NCBI GenBank assembly: GCA_027186245.1
Contig: CP114485.1
Coordinates: 10,010,001 to 10,074,000, forward strand
Reading direction: 5' to 3'
DNA from: Coriaria nepalensis
Lineage: Eukaryota > Streptophyta > Magnoliopsida > Cucurbitales > Coriariaceae
Length of the DNA: 64,000 nt
Part shown: piece by piece, positions 35,345 through 48,812 of the stretch
Position numbering within the stretch: position 1 is the first letter of the stretch
Layout: every line of letters begins with the position of its first letter
The notes under the pieces: model-generated
Database searches by the model: none
Seen by the model: only the letters and a program-made list of their open reading frames with translations
What the model was told of the DNA's origin: nothing
Made by a program: the position numbers and the translations under genes

Positions 35345-38300
35345 AGGATGGTGGGGTGCTACAATTGCGGCCAACAAAGGCACTTTTCTAGAGACTGTAG
35401 AAATTAAAAGAAAAGTGAAGGCTAACCAGTAAGAATGAATGCAATAGTGTTTACCCTCACCCGAGAGGAAGCTGAAGCGAGTCCCTCAGCCATGATAACA
35501 GGTCAGATTTTGATTTTTGGAAATCCTGCATTAGTTTTAATAGATTTTGGTGCCACACATTCCTTCATTGCTTCGAGGTTTGTTAGTGAGATTAAACAAC
35601 CTCCAGAACCATTAGCAGAAGAGTTTAGCATAGCGCTACCCATCGGAGATGTAATGATGTCATCGCACTGGCTGAGAGCTATACCCTTAAAAGTAGAGGA
35701 TAGAGAATTATCACAAATCTTATGCTATTAGATATGCAAGATTTCGAAGTCATATTAGGAATGGATTGGCTCTCCAAGTATAATGCCACGATAGATTGTA
35801 GAAAGAAGAAAGTAATATTCAAACTTTCGGGAGAAGAAAAGTTCAAATTCATTGGTGATTCAAAGAGGAGGCATATTCCAGTAGTATCAGCAGTCAAGGC
35901 AACGAAGTTACTAAAGGGGGGTTACATTGGGTATCTTGCTAGTGTAATGGAAACTAGCAAGGAACATCAATTATCGGCTGATGAGATTCCTATAGTTTGT
36001 AACTTTCTTCGAGTTTTTCCAAAAGAGTTACCAAGACTTCTCCTAAATCAAGAGATTGAATTTGAAATAGACTTGGTACCAAGAACTGCTCCAATATCAA
36101 AAGCAACGTATATTATGGCACCAGCAGAGTTAAAAGAACTCAAGAAGCAGTTACAAGAACTACTGGACTAAGACCTAATTCGTCCAAGTTTTTCCCCATG
36201 CGGAGCACCTGTATTATTAGTAAAGAAGAAAGATGGGGCGATGAGGATGTGCATTGATTACAAGGAGATAAATGAAGTGACAATAAAGAATAAATATTTG
36301 TTGCCAATGATAGATGAGTTATTCGATCAACTCCAAGAGGCTTCAATATTCTCAAAGATTAATTTGAGATCAGGATATCATTAGTTGAAAATCCGAGAGT
36401 TGGATGTTTCAAAGACGGCTTTTCGGACATGTTATGGGCATTACGAATTCTCGTAATGTCATTCGGACTAACCAATGCCCTAACTGCCTTCATAGATTTG
36501 ATGAATCGGGTGTTTAAAGCATATCTAGATAAGTTCGTCATCGTCTTCATTGATGATATTCTTGTCTATTCAAATTCTAAGGAGGAGCATGTAGAGCATT
36601 TGACAATGGTGTTGCAAACACTAAGCGATCATCAGCTTTATGCCAAATTTAAGAAGTGTGAATTTTGGCTTGATCGAGTCGCTTTCCTAGGACACGTGGT
36701 TTCTAAAGATGGAATTTCAAAAAATCCATCCAAGATAGAGGTGGTAAGTAATTGGTGTAGATCAAAGAATGCCACAGAAGTGAGAAGTTTCCTAGGATTG
36801 GCGGGTTATTATAGAAGATTTGTGGAAGGATTTTCCAGAATAGCTACCCTAATCACTAGACTTACATGAAAAAGTCAAAAGTTTGAGTGGACGGAAGCTT
36901 GTGAAGAAAGCTTTCAAGAGTTGAAGCAAAGACTAACGAGTGCCCCAATTCTCACGATCCCAAAAGGAGAAGACATATATGCTATATATAGTGATGCGTC
37001 CAAGTTAAGGTTGGGAGCAGTATTGATGCAGAATGGGAATGTGATTGCTTATGCTTCCCGCCAACTCAAAGAGTACGAGAAAAACTACCCAACCCTTGAC
37101 CTAGAGCTTGATGCAGTGGTATTCGCGCTAAAGGTATAGAGGCATTATCTTCATGGGGGTAAGATGTGAAATCAGTACCGACCATAGCCAGAAGTACTTC
37201 TTTACCCAGAAGGAGTTGAATATGAGGCAGAGGCGGTGGTTAGAACTAATAAAGAACTATGATTGTGAAATAAGATATCATCTTGGTGAGGCAAATAAAG
37301 TCGCGGATGCCCTGAGTCAAAAATCATCAGCTAGCCTTGCCGCACTAGGTGCATTACCAGTACCACTACAAAGAGAAGTGTGTGAAGTAGAGATAGAGTT
37401 GATCACAGGGAAATTAGTAGCTTTAAATCTTCAACCAACTATGCTTGAAGATATTTGAAGGGTGCAAGAGGCATATGTTGCAATGAGTTGGATAAAGCAA
37501 GGAGTAATGAAGGAAAATGATCTGATTACATAGTTTCTAAAGATGGAGTCCTAAGCATCAAAGAAAGGTTATGTGTCCTAAATAATGAAGAAGTGAAGAA
37601 TCTAATATTGATCGAGGGTCACAGTACACCTTATTCAGTTCATCCAAGTGCCACAAAAATGAATAGAGACCTTAAAGAACATTTTTTGTGGTCGGGAATA
37701 AAAAAGGAGGTGTTAATGTTTGTAAATAAGTGTTTCAGTTGTCGAAGAATAAAAGCGGAACACCAGAGACTTGAAAGAGAGCTGCAACCAATAGAAATTC
37801 GAAAATGGAAATGGGAACAGATAGCCATAGATTTTGTAGTCAGACTACCAAGAACTACCAAGGGGTATGATTCAATTTGGGTAGTAATTGATCGACTCAC
37901 AAAATCGGCCCATTTCTTACCATTGAAGGTAATGTATTCCTTAGAGCATATTACAGAACTCTACATTCAAGAGACAGTGAGGCTGCATGAAGTACCGATC
38001 TCTATAATTTCAGATTGAGATTCGAGGTTTACCATAACATTCTGGAAGAGTTTACAAAGAGCAATGGGGACAAAGTTGAAGTTTTCTATAGCTTTTCATC
38101 CTCAAACTGATGGTCAGACAGAGAGGACCATCCAAATCTTAGAGGATATATTGCAAGCATGTGTGATAGATTTTCAAGGCTCATGGAGTAAATTCTTACC
38201 ATTAGTAGAATTCTCCTACAATAATAGCTATCAAGCAATGATACGAATAGCCCTGTCTGAAGCTATTTATGGAAGAAAGTGCAGATCTCTAATTCATTGG

Positions 38301-40897
38301 CATGAAGTTGGAGAGACGAGATTGCTAGGTCCAGACATTGTCATAGCCACAACAGAAGCGATTGAAAAGATTCATCAAAGGATGAATACGACTCAAAGTC
38401 ATCAGAAAAGTTATGCAGATCGGAGAAGATGATTGCTTGAGTTTCAAGTAGGTGACTTAGTATTTCTAAAAGTGAGGCCAATGAAAGGGATAATGTGATT
38501 TGGGAAGAAGGGAAAACTAAGTCATTGTTATATAGGACCTTTTGAGATCCTTGAAAGGATAGGCAAAGTGGCCTACATATTAGCGTTACTGCCAAATTTA
38601 TCAGAGGTGCATGATGTGTTTCATGTCTTGATGCTGAGAAAGTCTGTCTCAGATCCTTTCCATGTATTGTAGCATGAACCGGTAGAAGTAAGCAAGGAAT
38701 TGTCATCCGAAGAAAAATTGGTGCATATATTAAATATGAGGGAGAAAGTGCTAGCGGATAAGACTATTCCTTTAGCTAAAGTTTTGTGGTGAAGTCAGAA
38801 AGCAGAGAAAGCAAACTGGGAAAAAGAAACAGATATGAGAGCTAAGTTTTCAAAGTTATTTTCAGTTTCGAGGATGAAACTTTTGTAAGCTTGAGGGATT
38901 GAAACATCCCACATAAATGCTTCCTATAGCTATACATAGTTTGTAGCCACAAGGATACAAAATAAAAAGTTCCTTATATCTAACACCAATTTATGAGTAA
39001 ATGATGAAAAAGGATTTAAAGAAAATCATGGGAAAGTAGCCTTTAAATTTTAAACCAAAAATTTGATAATATAATAATTATATTATCTTATAATAGTAAA
39101 AGAGGGAGAGTTGCAGAGAAAGACTCTGCTAGCTCACCCCTGCCTTCTCTTTGCATTTGGATAAGCATGACACTAAATGCTTGGGAATAGTAACTAAGTC
39201 ACATAATTAAGAAGATAAAACTTCAACAGCCTCTTCGTACAAAGCTTACGAAAATCTGCAGTAAGCTTAGTGATCAGAACAAAAACCTCTCATCCTTCCC
39301 ATACCTTGCGAAAACTCTAGAAAAACCCAAAGATTTCCCATCCATCCTTCATAGTCAAGAACCAAGGAAAGTAAAAGTAAGGACGCGACTTCGCCCAGTT
39401 AAGACCGAAGTACAATAGACAACTGAACCAATTTCCAGTAAGGATCCTTATTGCCCTTCTATTCAAAAGTTTCAAATCATATATATTAGAAGATAAATGA
39501 GAATAGAAGTTAGAAAGTATAAGGAGTCAATATAAGATATGAGGTTGAAGAAAAAAAATCAGTAAGTAGGGTACATAATACTTAAAAGATATAAAGGATT
39601 AATTGTACTATACAGGGGCCGTAGACCCGTAAAGTACGGAATACTCAAACACGAAAAGGGGTAATGGTACTCTATGGGGGCCATAGACCTATAGAGTACA
39701 AAATAATTCTTTTAGTTTAAGTAGAAATTAGATTCAAGTTTGTACTAAGGTAAACCTATGTTTTGGATAGGTTAAGAGATAGCCCAAACCTGCAAGGTCT
39801 ACAAAGAACTTTTAGCTATAGAGGACATACCAGGTAAGTAAGGTCTCATTTACAATACAATCTTTTTCACTATTTGTTCAGCATGAGTCTTATGATATTG
39901 TTATGAATGCAATTGCATGTCGAACCTTGTATTGATTATGTGATGCTATATTTTTATAAAACATGTTAAAATTGTGATTATATTAGTTAAATATATAATT
40001 TTTCAAAAAATGGGGGATGCACCTTTAGTTTTTACGCAGAGGCGGGAAAGAGAAATGTTATGCTTTAAAGAGATAAAGTGATGCTTGACATAACATAAGC
40101 ATAATATTTTAGTGAGGCGCTGCTTGGTCAAGCTGACTGAGAGAGGTCGCTCACCATAGAGTTGATCTGATCAGGTCTGACTGACAGAGATCGCTAATCC
40201 TAGATAGATCATAAATGTGATCTGATCAGGCTGACTAAGAGAGGTTGTTGATCTCAGTTATTTGGTCACTAAGAACCATAGATTACAGAAGTGTCAGCGA
40301 CAGCATCCTTAGGGCCTATAGTAGAAAGAGCATCACATTTGCATAGAAAGTTTTAAAAGAGTTTACAAAACTATTCAATAGAGTTTCTGAAATGTATTGG
40401 AATGTGTTTTGTATTTGTGAGATAAATACTCTACTTACTGAGCTTTCAATCTCATAGCAGTTACTTGTATTTGTAGGTGAGCGTAAGAAAGGAAAGGTAG
40501 TAGTTCCAAAACAGAATGAATAAAGTATGCTTAGCCTGATGTAGAGTACATATGGGCCCGACCTATGGGGAAATAGGAAATAAAGGTGTACAGATTTTGT
40601 AAAGACCCTTTAACATACTTTCAAAAGTTTCTAAAAGCAAAACTTTGTTTTTCCAACAGAGTTGTAAAGAATATATATATATAAATGTAAACTTTTGTTC
40701 AAGTTAATTCCGCATCCAAGATCTATAAAAATGGAGTTTTTAGAAAGTTCAAAATTTATCCGTATTTTAAGCAAACAGTTTTCGAGTAGTAGGTAATGCC
40801 CCCCTGCTGGTCATATTCAAGTTAATAATAGGAATAACCTCAGTATGCAAAGGTATCTAGATAAAAAATATAGCCAGTAGGAGAGGGGTCACTACAA
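35345..40897 (+). mobile_element. Ty3/gypsy retrotransposon, chromovirus-like, 5'-truncated
   Basis: Domains in order: gag zinc knuckle CYNCGQQRHFSRDC (35357-35398); protease with DFGATHSF (35543-35566, the usual Ser/Thr after Asp is Phe); reverse transcriptase with IDDILVYS (about 36550-36573); RNase H with [14 protein letters not shown] (about 36980); integrase zinc region (about 37617-37750); integrase core with IAIDFVVRLPRTTKGYDSIW (37820-37880); and a C-terminal tail ending NWEKETDMRAKFSKLF (about 38816-38863) as in Tekay-like chromoviruses. In-frame stops (for example at 36169, 36867 and 37137) and frameshifts make it dead. A 3' LTR follows; gag upstream of the knuckle and the 5' LTR are missing. 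Confidence 0.92.
38898..40897 (+). repeat. 3' LTR of the gypsy element
   Basis: Begins near TGAAACATCCCACATAAATG after AAGCTTGAGGGAT and ends near GGTCACTACAACA, about 2.0 kb. It contains the phrase CTACTTACTGAGCTTTCAAT followed by TTGTAGGTGAGCG, characteristic of Tekay-like LTRs. Boundaries are approximate because no second copy is present to align. Confidence 0.6.
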
Positions 40898-41445
40898 CAG
40901 CCATAAAGGATTTTGGTGGAAAAAGAAAAAGAAATATATTAGGGAAAAATTACGTGTTTTTTAGATGAAGTTATAATGAATTTATTATAGGTTGAATAAA
41001 TAATTTAAATTTTTTATTGCTGACATGACATTATTATAAGATTGGATTTACATATGTCACAATTTGATATGAATTGATATGTTTAAAATTCATCATGTCA
41101 ATTTCAAATTTTTATCATTTTGTTTGAGGCAGGCCAAATAGAGAATGAAATATAGAAATACGGGAAGGGTTCCAAACCTTTATTTTTTTTCTCAAAATGG
41201 GGTAGCTTGCCCTACTGAAGTACTAAAGGTCTTCGGGGCTTACACCCCCTTATTACACGACCTAAAAAAAAGGTTCTCAGTAGTGCCTTTAGAATCTAAG
41301 CTTTTTCTTTTGAAGCGACAGTAGTTGTAGATGTGGGTACGACTTTCATTCTTATCGCTCTGTGTTCTAATCTATATGACCTCCTGGAAATATAAAGTAA
41401 ACCTCATCGTAGAGGTAGATAGTAATGTAACCTTTAGGAGTGTGA
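40897..41445. repeat. ~550-bp direct repeat, copy A
   Basis: Starts CAGCCATAAAGGATTTTGG exactly where the gypsy LTR ends and runs to about CCTTTAGGAG. Its second half is GC-richer (CTTCGGGGCTTACACCCCC) and unidentified. The partner is at 41818-42375. Confidence 0.75.
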
Positions 41446-41817
41446 CCTCGAATCAAATAAGTCGCTAAAAAGATTTGAAAATTCACTATAAATTGAACGA
41501 CTTAAAATTAAAGTTTTTTAAATATAATATAATTTTTGTTTTTAACCTTCAAGTAATTTGAGTTTCAATAAATATAATCTCTATCATGATCTATAAAGTG
41601 TATAACTTATGTCACTGAACTTTATTATGATTAATAAATATAATAAGTGGATGAATGTCTTTACTAATAATGAACAAACAATAATATCATTAATATTTAC
41701 AAATAAGATTGTATTTTACAAAATATATACTCATCGAGTCTAATCTGATTGGCTTGACAAATATACACTTTCACTTGGAGCTCGAGCTCCGATACTAAAG
41801 CTTCAAGCTCAAGCTCC

Positions 41818-42375
41818 ACAGCCATAGAGGATTTGGGAGGGAAAAGAAAAAGAAATAAATTAGGGAAAAAAATATGTGTTTTCTAGATGAAGTTATAACG
41901 AATTTATTATGGGTTGAATCAATAATTTAAATTTTTTATTGCTGACATGACATTATTACAAAATTGGATTTACATGTGTCACAATTTAATACGTGTTGAT
42001 ATGTTTAAAATTCATCATGTCAATTTCGAATTTTTATCATTTTTTTGAGGCGGGCCGAACAGAGAATGAAATGCGGAAATAGGAGAAGGGTTTATAACTT
42101 TTTTTTTTTTTCCAAAATGTTTTTTTTTTCAAAATGAGACAGCTCGCCCTATCGAAGAACCAAAGGCCTTCGGGGCTTACACCCCATTACCCAACCTAAA
42201 AAAAAAGTCTCTCAGTAGCGCCCTTAGAATCTAAGCTTTTTCTTTTGAAGCGACAATAGTTGTAGCTGTGGGTATTTTGTTCTTATCGCTTAGGGTTCTA
42301 ATCTACATGACCTCTTGGCAATACAAAGTAAACCTCTTCCGTTGATGTAGATATTAATATAACCTTTAAGAGTTT
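41818..42375. repeat. ~550-bp direct repeat, copy B
   Basis: Starts CAGCCATAGAGGATTTGGG and parallels copy A throughout, with scattered substitutions and a duplicated T-rich stretch near 42090-42130. The copies are offset by about 920 bp with about 370 bp of single-copy sequence between them. Origin unknown. Confidence 0.75.
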
Positions 42376-43225
42376 GTTCAAGGGGGGAGCCCTCTTATAA
42401 TAGAAGGATCTTTGTGCAAGGTGTCATAATAAATCCTTGAAAAGATCGATTGAGACTCCCTCCCTAGTCCCACGAAGATCTCTACCTTGTGCAGTCTAAC
42501 TTGAAAAATGATTAGAGAGATTAAAAAGTTAATTTTTGAAAACTCATGTATTAAAAATTTGATTAGAGACTACATATGGACGAATTAAAAAAAAAGTGAA
42601 CTACACAAAGATAAAAAGTGAATTAATGCTTGAAATTTTAAATATTGGTTTTAGTAGATTTATTTAAATCACGTCGAGTACACTATACAATAGATTTTGG
42701 ATAGATTAGTAAATTCACTTCAATAATAATTTGTATGGTCACAATGCGAAGATAATTCTTCGACAATTTAATATTTCGTTAAATTAATATATTTCTTAAG
42801 TTTGAGAGTATTAATTTATCTATATTTTATTGTCTAACAAAATAATAATTAAAATATGTGATTTGAGTCAATAGAAGTATTACATTCGAACTTCATCATA
42901 TAAATTATTTTTTAGTATCGGCTATTAGTCAAACTTCAAAAAAATATAAATATTAAACTTCAAGTATTAATCAATCTGAAACAAATACAAGATTAATCGG
43001 ATATTAATAATAAGATTATTTCAAATATGTTTGATAACTTCTTAGAATTAAAAATAAATAATAAAATTATTAAATATTTATTATTTATCAGTTTAACTAA
43101 TCCGCACACTTTTAGCTAAACAAAAAAAAGAAAGAGAAAAAACTTGGACCTAGACAGCTCGACTGGTAAGAAGATAAATTTAAAAAATTGTCATTAGATC
43201 TTAAAGATAAGCGTTTATCATTCTC

Positions 43226-43262
<37 letters not shown>

Positions 43263-43490
43263 AAGAGCATTTTATTATAATGTAAAACCGAGAGAAATTC
43301 TTAGGTAGGAAACCCAAATGGAAGAAAGTCTTTCAAATTGATTTAGACATGGTGCCTCTGTTTCCTCGTCTAGAGCTGCACTAACGTTGCAAACGTGGTC
43401 TATACTCTATAGGAAGCCTACCTCTCTCTCTCTCATCAGTGCTCAAACTAACACAGAGTTGTCAATTTTTTTGTAGAGTTGGCCAAAAAA
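42376..43490. other. AT-rich spacer upstream of the potassium transporter gene
   Basis: A TA microsatellite lies at 43230-43257 and a CT-rich stretch at about 43420-43436, near where the transporter promoter and leader should begin. No gene recognised. The promoter itself was not resolved. Confidence 0.45.
43230..43257. repeat. TA microsatellite
   Basis: About 14 uninterrupted AT units roughly 1.1 kb upstream of the potassium transporter start codon. Confidence 0.95.
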
Positions 43491-44060
43491 AGAAAAATGT
43501 TTCTCCGGACAAGGCTCCCTTCCCATAAACAGTTATTTGGCTTGTAGTGACTAAAACAGCCAAAATTGCCAGAGAAAGTCAGAAATCAATAAAGAAAAAA
43601 GGTATCTTTTTCAGTTTTTGGTACTAAAACTGATAATAGCTTTTACTTTGCACTTGGGCTTTACTTCATCTCTGTGTTTTTGTTCATGGGTATGTGACGT
43701 GAGATTCTTGCCTCTCTTCCTCGCCCAGAAGAAAAAAACAAAAAAGAAAAGAAAAGAACAAAAAGAAAAAAAGAAAAAAGAAAAAAAATATATCTTCTCT
43801 TCTCTACTCTTGCCGACCCCACTTGGGGGAATTCGCCTTCAAAGCATAAATTTATGAATTCTGTCCGTTTCATTTTATATGAGTTGTTCTAACCTCCATT
43901 ACCTATTTGGGTTTTTTAACTTTTAAACTGGAGTTTTCTTCATCTTTGTTTCTGTAGATGTGGGGTTTTTCTCTTTGGAGGCTGAACTGTTCAGCTTTGG
44001 TTCATTTTCAATTATATTACTAAAAAGCTTGACTGTTTGTTCTGTTGCTTTGAAATACCG

Positions 44061-44140
44061 GTAGGTCCCCTTTTTTCTTTCTTTTACTCTTTTTTCTTTC
44101 TTTTACTCTTTTTTCTAACCCTCTGTCTCCCTCTCAACAG
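44061..44140 (+). other. Probable 5'UTR intron of the potassium transporter gene
   Basis: ATACCG|GTAGGT at 44061 and a T-rich tract ending CTCAACAG at 44140 make an 80-bp GT-AG intron about 220 bp before the start codon. Inferred from splice motifs only. Confidence 0.4.
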
Positions 44141-44359
44141 ATTGTATGGATGGGTTTTGAAGTCGTTTTTTAGATCAATTGGAAATGGAATCCAAGTAAA
44201 GATCAAATGGAACTCCTGCGTGTTGCAGCTTTTTGTGAACTTCATATTAAACTTTATTTTGATGGGATTGAGTATAATTTGAAGGGTGTGAAAGTGACAG
44301 AGAATATCAGTGAGGATAGATAGTAGAGGCGGCATTTTCAACTTCGGTTGGTCTTAAAC

Positions 44360-47300
44360 ATGGATTCTACTGCTGAAATTGATGAAGATCCTGAAAATAA
44401 AGGTAGTATGTGGGTTTTGGATCAGAGTATTGATCAGCCCATGGATGAGGAGGCTGGAAGGCTAAAGCACATGTACAGGGAGAAGGTCCCTCTCTCTCTC
44501 TCTCTCAATTATTATTATTTTTTCCTGTTTTTCTTTTTTTCTTTTAAGCTGAAATGATTTAAAAGAAAATATATATTATTCATTACTTCAGAAATTTTCT
44601 GGGTTGTTGCTTCTGCGGCTTGCATTTCAAAGCCTTGGAGTGGTTTATGGAGATTTGGGCACTTCTCCTTTATATGTTTTCCACAATACATTTCCGCATG
44701 GAATCTCTGATCCAGAAGATATTATTGGAACTCTTTCATTGATCATATACTCGCTCACTCTTATTCCCCTTCTCAAGTATGTATTCATCGTGTGTCGAGC
44801 AAATGACAATGGCCAAGGTACACCAATTTTCAATATATAAGGATTTTCATCTCAGAAATTTTATTCAGAAGTGTTCTTAAGCCATTCTTGATTCAGAAAA
44901 TTTCCTTTCCCTTTACATAAAGAAAGAAAGAAAGAAACTATAATTTATTGTTTAGAATAGTGTTCTTAATTTTTTTATTGGCTGAACGAAAAAATTTCAT
45001 TCCATTAGAAAGAAACTATAGATTAGATATATGATTACAAACCAAAATTCTGAAAACAAATCCAAAAGGATGGGGAGTGTATACACCATCCGTTGGGACT
45101 CATCTCTTAAATTTGTGATTTTCTTAAAACAATAAGATAAATTACTTTAACTTGGGAATAAATACCTAAAAACTATATCTAAAGTATCATCCATTTGAGA
45201 ACAAACCCACATTCAGAACTAGTACCCATTCTAATACAACCCAAGCAAAAAAATTCAATAATACTACCACCAAAATTACCACAAAGACTTATTCTTCATC
45301 TTTTCCATTAACGCTCCGGAGCAAGAACATAGAAGCATTCTCTATTAAAGAAGTTGGGTAACAATAATTCAGGTGTAAAACCTTGTGAATACCTTTTTGT
45401 TTTGTTTTCATTACATTAGTAGATAATTTACTGCCGAAAATATATGTACATCTTCTCTTGCAGGAGGGACATTTGCTCTTTATTCCTTGCTATGTAGACA
45501 TGCTAAGGTAAAAACTATTCCTAACCAACACAGGACGGATGAGGAACTAACAACATATATTCGCTCAACTTTTAATGAAAAATCATTTGCTGCAAAAACT
45601 AAGAGATGGCTTGAGGGACATGGATCTAGGAAGAATGCACTGCTTATACTTGTCCTTGTTGGAACTTGCATGGTTATTGGAGATGGTATTCTCACTCCTG
45701 CAATGTCCGGTATTCCATTTAAACTCTTAAATTCTTACAAACTAACATTCCCTTTTTGTATCCATATGTCTCTTGTCTGCCTTCATATCGGAAACTATTA
45801 ACATCATCATAACTGTAATTTGGTTTATTGAGCTTTGATATTATCCACCTTTATCATGTAAGTAACGAATGTTGAATACTATGTAATAACACGCTACTCT
45901 CTCCCAAAAATTTTCCCTTTTCTATTTGGGTATGAGAGGAGAGTTAGTTTTCATCTACCTGATTATATATTTTGTTTGGTTTCTACCTCATTGAGAGGGG
46001 AGTTGGTTAACCTTTAGATTAACAAGTTGTAAATGATTTTTCATTATGTTAGTATTCTTTTAATTATGTTGTAAATAATATATCACCGTTCAAATTTAAT
46101 TATGTTAGTATTTTTTTTCTTCTGTATTCTTATTAATGATGCCATTGCCTACATTTAATTATCTATGGTTAATATTTAATTATCCAATGTTGCATTTCGA
46201 AGATTTGGTTACAAATTTTGAACATGAATCCAGTTACTCTCGATTGAATGTCATTAACATCTATGGTTCCTATAGTAAACATTTAATGATGCTATTGTCT
46301 GCAGTGTTATCAGCAACTGGCGGAATCAAGGTAAACCACCCTAGTTTGAGCAATGGTAATTATCATATTCTTAAAACTATGCATTTTCTTGAAAATCACA
46401 CAACTCTTGGTATTTAACTACAATGTCTAAACATGTGTTTTTTTTCCCCCCCTTCTTTGGTACAGATGTAGTAGTGGTTGTAGCAGTTGTAATATTAGTC
46501 GGTTTATTTAGTATGCAACACTACGGTACAGATAAAGTCGGCTGGCTCTTTGCTCCAATCATTCTACTTTGGTTCCTTTTGATTGGAGGTATTGGAATTT
46601 TCAATATATGGAAGTATGATAGTAGTGTGCTAAGAGCATTTTCACCTGTGTATATATACCAATACTTCAAAAGGGGAAGAAAAAATGGTTGGACCTCACT
46701 TGGAGGTATCATGCTCAGTATCACAGGTAAAAACTTGGCTTCATTCATAATCTACCCCCCCCTCCCCACATTATTAAAATTTTACTATATCCTCAAGAAG
46801 ATTTGTTTAATATGTTACAGGGACAGAGGCCCTTTTCGCTGATCTAGCCCATTTTCCAGTTTTGGCTGTACAGATTGCCTTTACTTTACTTGTGTTTCCT
46901 TGCCTTCTTTTGGCCTATTCAGGACAAGCTGCATATCTTATGAAGAATAAGGACCATGTGGTTGATGTCTTTTATCGTTCTATACCAGGTTCTTTCTCCT
47001 GTTTTCAGTCTTGGTATCTATTTTGGTATAAGTACATATCGATCTGGTGTTCATTCTTGACTAGATTAGTTCAATCCGGTTATTTGTGAAATTTATAACA
47101 TATAAGATCTTTTTTTTTTTTTAATTTACTTTAATTATTCATTTCTTTTGGGATTCATGAGGTCCTTTCTGTTGCCACAAAATTTACATCTTCATATTGT
47201 AGGTTCAACTCTGTTTACAGAAGTTTAATTTACTATGCACTTCTCTATCTATAGCTTGGGCATTCATAGACTTCTTAAGTATGTCAAGAGAGTGTGATCA

Positions 47301-48812
47301 TAACAATTTTTGTGGTACGTGGCTATCTATAAAATGCTGATTACTCATTATTGTTCAGATAGCATATACTGGCCGGTATTCATTGTTGCAACAGCAGCTG
47401 CAATAGTTGCAAGTCAAGCCACTATATCAGCAACTTTTTCAATAATTAAACAGGCCCTAGCACTGGGTTGTTTTCCAAGAGTCAAAGTTGTTCATACTTC
47501 GAAGAAGTTCCTCGGACAAATATATATTCCGGATATTAACTGGATCCTCATGATTCTTTGTATTGCCGTCACTGCTGGATTTAAAAACCAAAGTCAGATC
47601 GGAAACGCTTACGGCAAGTCTACTCCTCTAGGACGAATTTGTTTAGAGCTTTGAGCTGGAGATATAGACATGGCTTATGATGGAGACATAAACATGTTAC
47701 ATATAATATTGTTTAGGCATTCAATTAGCTTTTACATTTGAATTATGATAAGTTTTTAATTTTTAGCTTTTTCTTGCTCTTTTTGAATAGGGACTGCAGT
47801 GGTGATAGTCATGCTTGTAACCACATTTCTCATGATTCTAATCATGGTACTAGTATGGAGATGCCATTGGATGCTTGTACTCATTTTCACCGGCTCATCA
47901 CTAGTCATAGAAGGCACTTACTTTTCCTCCGTGCTCTGCAAGGTTGATCAAGGTGGATGGGTCCCACTCGTGATTGCTGCTGCCTTTTTATTCATCATGT
48001 ATGTTTGGCATTACTGTTCCGTAAAACGCTACGAATTTGAGATGCATAGTAAGGTCTCTATGGCATGGATCCTCGGGCTGGGCCCCAGTCTAGGACTTGT
48101 GCGGGTCCCAGGAATTGGACTCGTTTATACTGAGCTAGCAAGTGGGGTCCCACATATCTTTTCCCATTTAATTACAAACTTACCTGCAATCCATTCGGTT
48201 GTTGTCTTTGTCTGTGTGAAATACCTTCCCGTCTATACTGTCCCAGAGGAAGAGAGATTCCTTGTAAAGCGAATCGGGCCGAAGAATTTTCACATTTTCC
48301 GTTGTGTAGCAAGATATGGCTATAAAGACCTTCATAAGAAGGATGATGACTTTGAGAAAAAACTCTTTGATAGCCTTTTTCTACTTGTTCGGCTTGAATC
48401 TATGATGGAAGGGTGTTCTGATTCAGATGAGTACAGTCTTTATAACCAGCAAACTGCTGAGTCAAGGGAGGGCTTATTGAGTAACAATGGCAATACTGTA
48501 ATTTCATCAATGGATTCAATAACACCTGCAAAATCGACATTGGGTTCGGGTTTCTTGGTCAGTTCTTCCGGGCAGGTGAGCAGCCTCACCGAGAGTACGG
48601 AGCTTGAGTTTTTGAATAGTTGCAGAGATGCTGGAGTAGTACACATAATGGGGAACACAGTGGTGAAATCAAGGAGAGATTCATGGTTGTGCAAGAAGAT
48701 AGCTGTGGATTATATTTATGCTTTTCTTCGGAAGATATGCCGGGATAATAGTGTGATCTTTAATATTCCTCATGAGAGTCTACTGAATGTGGGGCAAGTT
48801 TTCTATGTATAG
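44360..48812 (+). CDS. KUP/HAK/KT potassium transporter, KUP10/KUP11-like
   Basis: Membrane K+ uptake carrier of the plant KUP/HAK/KT family. Exons: 44360-44485, 44592-44817, 45464-45709, 46305-46355, 46466-46726, 46821-46988, 47359-47613, 47791-48812. All phases agree, giving 784 residues, close to the usual ~790. The soluble N-terminus ([20 protein letters not shown]) precedes the family signature [17 protein letters not shown] in the first membrane segment. Other conserved stretches are [54 protein letters not shown] and [15 protein letters not shown] long cytosolic C-terminal domain follows ([29 protein letters not shown]) and the protein ends in [11 protein letters not shown]. The start is chosen because this ATG gives the family N-terminus. 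The intron at 47614-47790 has a GC donor. The residues most resemble Arabidopsis KUP11, from memory. Confidence 0.95.

Noticed and set aside
46136..46417. Separate 93-residue frame inside the potassium transporter gene
   Set aside because: Only 46305-46355 is coding, as exon 4; the rest is intron reading through by chance.
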